From: a bacterium | GTDB lineage: Bacteria; Krumholzibacteriota; Krumholzibacteriia; LZORAL124-64-63 | Reading direction: 5' to 3' | DNA length: 10,815 nt | NCBI GenBank assembly: GCA_018652925.1 | Contig: JABIBH010000338.1 | Coordinates: forward strand, 1 to 10,815 | In this document: positions 6,158 to 10,815 of the stretch, in pieces | Position numbering within the stretch: position 1 is the first letter of the stretch | Layout: each line of letters begins with the position of its first letter | Translations under genes and position numbers: made by a program | The notes under the pieces: generated by a model | What the model was told of the DNA's origin: nothing | Seen by the model: the letters and a program-made list of their open reading frames with translations, nothing else | Databases searched by the model: none

Positions 6158-8488
6158 CTATTGAACGCTTCGAACTACTCGGAGGCCGATGAAATCATCA
6201 GCCGATCCAGGGTAATAAACACCACGAGCTGCACTTCTGCACTCTCTTGCCAGATAGTGCCAGCTGCCACCACGGACTACTTTTTGAACTCCGGTTTGTG
6301 GGCCGGTTGGATCCAGATCAATACCTTCAGTGTAATCTCCGTACCAGTCCCAGCACCATTCACGAACATTACCGTGCATGTCATAAAGTCCCCATGCATT
6401 GGGAAGTTTTTCGCCGACGGGATGAGTCTGGAATCCTGAGTTACCGTCGTGCCAGCCAAGGTCATCAATACTTTCACCGTTGTAAGGAGTTGTTGAGCCT
6501 GCTCTGCACAGGTACTCCCACTCTGCCTCGGTTGGCAGTCTCCAACCATCGGCATCTCTGTTCCAGTTAGTTCCATCATATACTGGAGTATATCCATCAG
6601 CAACGGACAGAGCATTGCAGTACTCAAGTGCCCCAGCCCAGGTCACTGTTTCAACAGGCAGGTTGTCACCAACAAAATTTGAATTGTTGATCATTCCCAT
6701 TGCAGTCCACTCTGCTTGAGTTACTTCATATGGAGCACAAACAAGTGAGTCACGAAGTCCTGCTATGTGCAGAATTTCATCATCGTTGCGGCCCTCTTCT
6801 TCCAATGGGCTTCCCATTTCATAGAAGTTCAGAACTGAGATCTGTTGTATCTCTGTTTGTGCAGCAAACCCCTGGCCATCGTTGAATCCAAAGAAGTAAT
6901 TGTATTGGCCAAGATCCATGTAAAGCGACTTACGGTAAGTTGCGCCGGTAAAATTATCGCCTTCGATGTATTCCATCTCATAAATGCCGGTACCAATATA
7001 AAGATTGGCAGTTTCTGGATCACGAGATTCAGAATTGAGATAGACTACTTCAAAAACAAACTCATGCTCAGTAGGAGCTAAATCCTGATCGACGCCACCT
7101 GTAAGCAAAATACCTTCAGGCATTATAACTTCAAAGCTGTTGCCAAGAGCTGACAAGTGCCCTTGATCATCCATTGCGCGAACACAAAAGCTCAGAGTTT
7201 CGCCAGGAGAAAATTGATCGATAACCATAGTCTCATTTGCTCCTGGAATTTCAGGAGCAGGTACATTTTCAACTGCTGTTGCAGCTTCCCAGTCAGCGTC
7301 GTTCTCAATTGGAGTATTAAGATATCTGATCTGGTAACTTGTGGCTCTGCCGTACAAACCGTCATCACCAGTTGCAAGCCATCTCAGTTCAACTTTGGTA
7401 AAACTCAATGCTTCAGCTTCCAGAGAATTGATTTTTGCAGGTGCTGTTGTGTCAACGCTCAGATCCAAACCACCAAGAACAAAAATGCCGTCGTCACGAT
7501 CAGCAACCAGAACGTGACCGCTGTCAGTTACACACAAGTCCAGTGCAAAGCCTGCTTCAACTGTGCCTGAGTAAATCGGATTTTCCGGATCGGCAACATC
7601 AATTACATGAACTCCGCCATCGCTGGCAGCAATCAGTGCCCAACCATTGCGAACTGTAATACTTCTGCTATATGCCGGCAGATCAATCGATGCAACAATT
7701 TCAGGAGTATCACTACCATTGATTTTCATAATTACGATACCTTCAACACCATCGGCAATGAAGATATAATTTCCTGCAATATCGATACCCAATGCATTGC
7801 CATAAGTATCTGTCCATTGTGGAAGAAGCTCAGGGAAGTCAGGATCTGAAACATCGTAAATCGCAACACCCATCTCGTTTTCCACGACATAAGCAAAGCC
7901 ATCTTTTACAACTACGTCTTTAGTGTAACCGCGAGGCTCTTCAGCATTCAACAACTGGGTATGTGCACCTGGAGTGCCGGGAATTGATCGGAATATCCGA
8001 AGCCCACGCCAACTGTCTGCCATGTAAAGCAGGTAAGGATCACCGGGGTCTTCACCTGGCTCGATGAAGATTTTTTGTGCATCGTATGCACCGACACCCT
8101 GCTGGAATGAATATGGATTTGCAGGATCGGTAACATCATAAGTCGATAGACCTTCAGTTGCTTCAACAACAACTGCGACATCCCAAAGTTGACCGTTGTC
8201 CATGATACGAATCACTTCAATACCTTCACCGTATTTATTGGTGTCGTGAATTGCAATCAGCTCAAGGTTGGCTGGATCACTGATGTCCAGAACTTCAAGT
8301 CCAGCTTCCCCACCAGCAACATAGGCGTAGTTACCCATCGATGTAATGCCATCACAACTTGAAGGCATCTCGATGAAACTGATTAGATGAAGTGGAGTAT
8401 GTGGTAACTCGAAAAGGTCTTCACGACCACAGCCTGAAACCAGGACTGCCAGTGCCATCACTAACAAAGTTATCTTGCGAAAGGTCAT
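6158..8488 (-). CDS. Lipoprotein with LVIVD beta-propeller, FN3-like and FGE/SUMF1-like domains
   Basis: This 776-residue lipoprotein has a signal peptide ending in lipobox V-S-G-Cys20. Residues about 32-340 hold seven LVIVD-type repeats of the form 'YAYVAG..GL.V.DISDPANPE', near 54, 103, 152, 198, 240, 283 and 325. This suggests one seven-bladed propeller. About 345-455 is fibronectin-III-like (DTTAPAKI, VELRW, SYQIRY, FCVRAMDDQGH). About 460-545 is a further beta domain. About 553-776 is an FGE-sulfatase (SUMF1) domain: YEVTQAEW, WRLPTEAEWEY (649-659), WGLYDMHGNVREW (699-711), VVRGGSW (737-743), FIGLRVVRS. True aerobic FGE has two cysteines at GGSxxC.{4}C; here the first is Tyr745 and only Cys750 remains. 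A sulfatase-activating role is thus unlikely, and a binding or structural role is more probable. AGGAG is 5 nt before the ATG, overlapping the barrel gene's stop. It likely faces the periplasm or cell surface. Confidence 0.9.
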   Translation of the reverse strand: MTFRKITLLVMALAVLVSGCGREDLFELPHTPLHLISFIEMPSSCDGITSMGNYAYVAGGEAGLEVLDISDPANLELIAIHDTNKYGEGIEVIRIMDNGQLWDVAVVVEATEGLSTYDVTDPANPYSFQQGVGAYDAQKIFIEPGEDPGDPYLLYMADSWRGLRIFRSIPGTPGAHTQLLNAEEPRGYTKDVVVKDGFAYVVENEMGVAIYDVSDPDFPELLPQWTDTYGNALGIDIAGNYIFIADGVEGIVIMKINGSDTPEIVASIDLPAYSRSITVRNGWALIAASDGGVHVIDVADPENPIYSGTVEAGFALDLCVTDSGHVLVADRDDGIFVLGGLDLSVDTTAPAKINSLEAEALSFTKVELRWLATGDDGLYGRATSYQIRYLNTPIENDADWEAATAVENVPAPEIPGANETMVIDQFSPGETLSFCVRAMDDQGHLSALGNSFEVIMPEGILLTGGVDQDLAPTEHEFVFEVVYLNSESRDPETANLYIGTGIYEMEYIEGDNFTGATYRKSLYMDLGQYNYFFGFNDGQGFAAQTEIQQISVLNFYEMGSPLEEEGRNDDEILHIAGLRDSLVCAPYEVTQAEWTAMGMINNSNFVGDNLPVETVTWAGALEYCNALSVADGYTPVYDGTNWNRDADGWRLPTEAEWEYLCRAGSTTPYNGESIDDLGWHDGNSGFQTHPVGEKLPNAWGLYDMHGNVREWCWDWYGDYTEGIDLDPTGPQTGVQKVVRGGSWHYLARECRSAARGVYYPGSADDFIGLRVVRSVQ

Positions 8489-8497
8489 CTCTGCTCC

Positions 8498-9613
8498 TTA
8501 CAGGGTGTATGTCAACCCGAACCAGTAACGGTTCTGGTCATAGTTTTTATCTTCAAAAATATCGCCGTGCCATGGTGACTCGACTTCTCTGTATGAGCGC
8601 TGAAAACCGTAGCCTGCACTCATACTCTTATTGATTTTTTTGCTGAACCTGATTTGGCCGGTATAGACATTATCTTTGCGGCCAACATGATAGGCATCAT
8701 CTTCAAGACTGTTTTGCGATGTAAAATATGCGACAGCATATCTTGCTCTGACACTAACTGAATCAAACAGTTTTTTACTCCAGCCAGGTTTCCAGTTCAA
8801 GTCAGCCTGGAACATATCGCGCTTGTATGCGGGATCGGAGTTGTCGCTGGTTTCAACTGTTTCACCAAGTTCGTCGTATCCTCTGGCATCGGCATTCAGA
8901 TATTGGTAATCCAAAGCCAAAGTCCACTTTTTTGTAAGCTTTGTAGACAGGGTTGTACGCAGTCCCCAGTCATTTATGTCGTTCTCCATAAATATCTGGT
9001 TGTAATATTTCAGAGCGTGGCTCAAGTCAAACTTGTAGCTCATTCTTTTATTCAGTTTTCCTCTGAAATAGAGATTCCACTGGTTCCTGACATATCGGAA
9101 CTCATCGTAAATAACCGGTGCACTGTGAGGTTCTGCAACAGGGTGATCGGAAAGTTCACGGATGTACTGGCTTGGTGCGTAGTTGTATTTCAACTCGACA
9201 CTTGTGCCACCTGGTAGATACTGCCTGACGTAATAATCAAATGCCATGTTGGATTTTACATCTTGTTCATATTGCCAGAGTTTGTATTTAAAAATGAATC
9301 TGGTTTTACCAACGCTCAGCAGTTTCTTCTCAGTCTGAATTCTGAAACTTGGCGCAGCAATCAGACTGTACTGATGATCCATCTTGTATTTCGAGAAATG
9401 CATTCCACTTTCGAAATCTTCAAGATAATCTTCCGAGTAACGAAGAAAGTTACTGTCGTAAATGGTTTCCAGACCAACTTGCATGGTCGTTTTCCATTTC
9501 GGCTTTGCCTTCTTTTTCTTCTTTTTCTTTTTAGCTTCAGCTGGAGCTGCAATCATCATCGTGACGCAGAGCAACACAAGCAGAAGCATTAGTTTCTGTC
9601 TGTTCAATTTCAC
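8498..9613 (-). CDS. Probable outer-membrane beta-barrel protein with N-terminal polylysine run
   Basis: This 371-residue exported protein starts with GTG at 9613, which shares four bases with the upstream TGA stop; AGGGA lies just upstream. Signal peptide residues 1-27 end in APAEA. Eight lysines in a row follow (28-35), then AKPKWK. The rest alternates short polar and aromatic strands (YSLIAAPSFRIQ, TRFIFKYKLWQY, SVELKYNYAP, WTLALDYQYLNA, VSVRARYAVAYFT, YTGQIRFSKKI, SAGYGFQRSYREV) and ends RYWFGLTYTL. This fits a barrel of roughly 14-16 strands with a C-terminal insertion strand. An early YDSNFLR (52-58) resembles the 'YDSN' start seen in BBP2-type outer-membrane proteins, some of them linked to exopolysaccharide loci. 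No plug or TPR domain is visible. It probably forms the outer-membrane part of whatever this operon builds; its cargo is unknown. Confidence 0.78.
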   Translation of the reverse strand: MKLNRQKLMLLLVLLCVTMMIAAPAEAKKKKKKKKAKPKWKTTMQVGLETIYDSNFLRYSEDYLEDFESGMHFSKYKMDHQYSLIAAPSFRIQTEKKLLSVGKTRFIFKYKLWQYEQDVKSNMAFDYYVRQYLPGGTSVELKYNYAPSQYIRELSDHPVAEPHSAPVIYDEFRYVRNQWNLYFRGKLNKRMSYKFDLSHALKYYNQIFMENDINDWGLRTTLSTKLTKKWTLALDYQYLNADARGYDELGETVETSDNSDPAYKRDMFQADLNWKPGWSKKLFDSVSVRARYAVAYFTSQNSLEDDAYHVGRKDNVYTGQIRFSKKINKSMSAGYGFQRSYREVESPWHGDIFEDKNYDQNRYWFGLTYTL

Positions 9614-10461
9614 TTCTTCCCTGGGTTAAGATCTTTTTCAGGTATCCTGATGCGAGCAGTAACTCCACACCCATGTGGACCTGCACACTTTATTTCATAT
9701 CTATGCCAGCCCGATGGCACTGAAATCCGGATTGTCCTTCTACTGCCCGGCAACAGCTCAGGGTTGCTCACATAAAGCGCCCCACTGAGTTTTTGAGTAT
9801 CAAAGTGATAGTTACGCCATGACTCACCGTCACGGAAAACATCAATCTCATAATTGCTTGAACCACTCATTGTATGAGCAAAATCAAGTCTGGTCCAAAC
9901 TTCCAGAGTTGTTGGACCGGTTACAACAAACTGCAACGGGTTTTCAACATCAAATCGATAGTAAACAGTTTGCGAACCGCTTTCAAATTGCAGCCTGGCA
10001 AGCTCACTGAATCGCTCAGGTGCCAAAGCAACCATTACATTTTTCTTTTTCTTTGCGCTTCTGAAAACACGCAGTGCAATTTTATTGTCACTGGAAATTT
10101 CCAGAGTATGTTTTCCTGCAGGAACATCGATATAAACCCTGCGCAGCTCAGAATAATCATTCCGTAGATAATTGGTCTCGATGTTACGCATCAGCTCAAA
10201 TTTGCCATCGATTTTTACTGTCACATTGTAACTGGCATCAGCAACACCTATAGCTCTTGTAACCAGTTTGATTCTTCTTGGCCCACGCACTTTCACAATG
10301 CAGGGCTTGTCAACTTCAACAAGGCTGTACGCAATATCCTTGTCGGCAATTTTCAGATCGATGGTTCCAGCGTCCTGTTGAACCTTGACCGATCTCCAGC
10401 TCGCCGCAGTTACTGAACTGGCAAGTAACAACAAAAGTAGCAAGACTCTAGTTAGTTTCAT
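9610..10461 (-). CDS. Secreted protein with two similar beta-rich domains, unknown function (283 aa)
   Basis: I chose the ATG at 10461, because AAGGAGG is 4 nt upstream and the protein then begins with a classic signal peptide (MKLTR, Leu-rich core, cleavage near VTAA|SW). The frame also stays open to 10488, but that start would put nine polar residues before it. The mature protein looks like a tandem of two related units. Unit 1 is about 45-133 (YSLVEVDKPCIVKVRGPRRI...YNVTVKIDG...RVYIDVPAGKHTLEIS...ALRVF). Unit 2 is about 167-273 (YYRFDVENPLQFVVTGPTTL...YEIDVFRDG...RTIRISVPSGWHRYEIKC...TARIRI). A KKKK linker lies at 137-140. The 'VPAG.H.L.I' pattern suggests carbohydrate-binding-like or PEGA-like beta sandwiches, but I cannot name a family. 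Its stop overlaps the barrel gene's start by four bases, so the two are probably made together. Location is periplasmic or extracellular. Confidence 0.85.
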   Translation of the reverse strand: MKLTRVLLLLLLLASSVTAASWRSVKVQQDAGTIDLKIADKDIAYSLVEVDKPCIVKVRGPRRIKLVTRAIGVADASYNVTVKIDGKFELMRNIETNYLRNDYSELRRVYIDVPAGKHTLEISSDNKIALRVFRSAKKKKNVMVALAPERFSELARLQFESGSQTVYYRFDVENPLQFVVTGPTTLEVWTRLDFAHTMSGSSNYEIDVFRDGESWRNYHFDTQKLSGALYVSNPELLPGSRRTIRISVPSGWHRYEIKCAGPHGCGVTARIRIPEKDLNPGKK

Positions 10462-10815
10462 TTTGCCTCCTTCGCCACATGCCGGCAAAGTTTCTGCGAA
10501 CTTCAGGGGCTAAAACAAACGCACAAAGTGCGAAATAACTTATGAAAAACAGAGCTGCAAGATCCAGTCTGTAACCATCACGAACAAAGATTTCACCTTC
10601 GCCTGGCATCGGCAGATAATCTGGCGCAATTGGCAATCCATATTCCCGGGCAAGAGTTGTAATTCCTAATAAGTGAATAATTGGAACACCTCTGTCTGCC
10701 ATCAAAACCAGAGTTCCCTTGCGTGGCCAGTTCCGAGGTTGAAGCTCAAATGAAAGTCCTGGTTGCAGAAGAATCTTGTTCCTGCTGCTACCGATACTTG
10801 CAACACCACCACCAA
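10448..10815 (-). CDS. 3' end of an unrecognised protein with a C-terminal membrane segment
   Basis: The frame is open from the right window edge to a TAG at 10448, giving the last 121 residues; the start lies outside. A TTG or ATG near 10705 could serve as a start, but the reading frame continues upstream with ordinary codons (GGGVASIGSSRNKILLQPGLSFELQPRNWPRKG), so I treat those as internal. The visible part is a hydrophilic, beta-looking segment with LVLMADRGVPIIHLLGITTLAREYG. A single hydrophobic stretch follows (LDLAALFFISYFALCAFVLA), then a basic tail (RRNFAGMWRRRQ). This suggests a protein anchored by its C-terminus with the bulk outside the cytoplasm. The last 14 bases overlap the start of the 283-residue secreted protein, whose AAGGAGG box lies inside this gene. 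It is therefore part of the same operon. I recognise no family. Confidence 0.72.
   Translation of the reverse strand, partial: GGGVASIGSSRNKILLQPGLSFELQPRNWPRKGTLVLMADRGVPIIHLLGITTLAREYGLPIAPDYLPMPGEGEIFVRDGYRLDLAALFFISYFALCAFVLAPEVRRNFAGMWRRRQNETN
10466..10472 (-). promoter_or_regulatory. Strong ribosome binding site deciding the start at 10461
   Basis: AAGGAGG on the minus strand, 4 nt from the ATG at 10461 and embedded in the Arg-Arg codons near the end of the upstream membrane-protein gene. It is one of the best matches to the anti-Shine-Dalgarno sequence in the window. It favours the ATG at 10461 over any start further upstream. Confidence 0.75.

Noticed and set aside
6277..6627. Second minus-strand frame of 116 codons inside the lipoprotein gene
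   Set aside because: Shadow of the FGE-like domain in another frame; the motif-bearing frame is clearly the real one.
6158..8488. Formylglycine-generating enzyme activating a sulfatase
   Set aside because: One of the two catalytic cysteines is replaced by Tyr745 and no sulfatase is encoded nearby.
8903..9217. Plus-strand frame of 104 codons inside the barrel gene
   Set aside because: No ribosome site, no domain pattern, cysteine- and valine-rich antisense composition; the barrel reading on the other strand explains the sequence.
10462..10488. Nine-residue N-terminal extension of the 283-residue secreted protein
   Set aside because: The extension puts polar residues before a classic signal peptide, while AAGGAGG points to the ATG at 10461.
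10448..10560. PEP-CTERM or LPXTG sorting signal at the end of the partial membrane protein
   Set aside because: There is a hydrophobic stretch and basic tail, but no PEP or LPXTG motif before it and no exosortase or sortase in view.
1..10815. CRISPR arrays, tRNA or rRNA genes, insertion sequences
   Set aside because: No regularly spaced short repeats, no cloverleaf in the only sizeable spacer, no transposase frame and no paired terminal inverted repeats were seen.

Overview
All genes in this window read on the minus strand. Almost every one encodes an exported, outer-membrane or inner-membrane protein. Start sites have strong AGGAGG-type ribosome binding sites. Sec signal peptides, a lipobox and a probable outer-membrane barrel point to a Gram-negative (diderm) bacterium. 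The protease ends in an 'NPFNP...GR...R-T-L-V...WDGKD..G....GTYFYQI' tail, the FlgD-like/T9SS-type-A-like C-terminal domain common in the FCB superphylum and its uncultured relatives. Together with right-handed beta-helix secreted proteins this suggests an FCB-type lineage. This is inference; no marker gene is present.

Right block (about 5064-10815, transcribed right to left): five tightly packed genes that look like one operon. In transcription order they are (1) the 3' end of an unrecognised protein with a C-terminal membrane segment; (2) a secreted 283-residue protein made of two similar domains; (3) a probable outer-membrane beta-barrel with an odd polylysine run just after its signal peptide; (4) a lipoprotein carrying a seven-repeat LVIVD propeller, a fibronectin-III-like domain and an FGE/sulfatase-modifying-factor-like domain; (5) a polytopic membrane protein of the DUF1624/HGSNAT-like acyltransferase type. 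Junctions are 14-bp overlap, 4-bp overlap, 9-bp gap and 8-bp gap. A strong intrinsic terminator at 4981-5011 closes the operon.

Spacer (4690-5063): besides the terminator it holds two copies of a 56-bp imperfect direct repeat. It also holds a candidate 48-codon gene for a small membrane protein with a GGAGG box and TTG start.

Left block (1-4689): three secreted proteins in a row, visibly more AT-rich than the right block. They are a large subtilisin-like (S8) protease fused to a beta-helix and a FlgD-like tail, a 175-residue secreted protein of unknown function, and the first 310 residues of a right-handed beta-helix protein that runs off the left edge. They probably form a second transcription unit.

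The right operon is the best candidate for an undescribed envelope system: barrel, surface lipoprotein, secreted two-domain protein and a membrane acyl-transfer protein, all translationally coupled. Its function cannot be read from the sequence.
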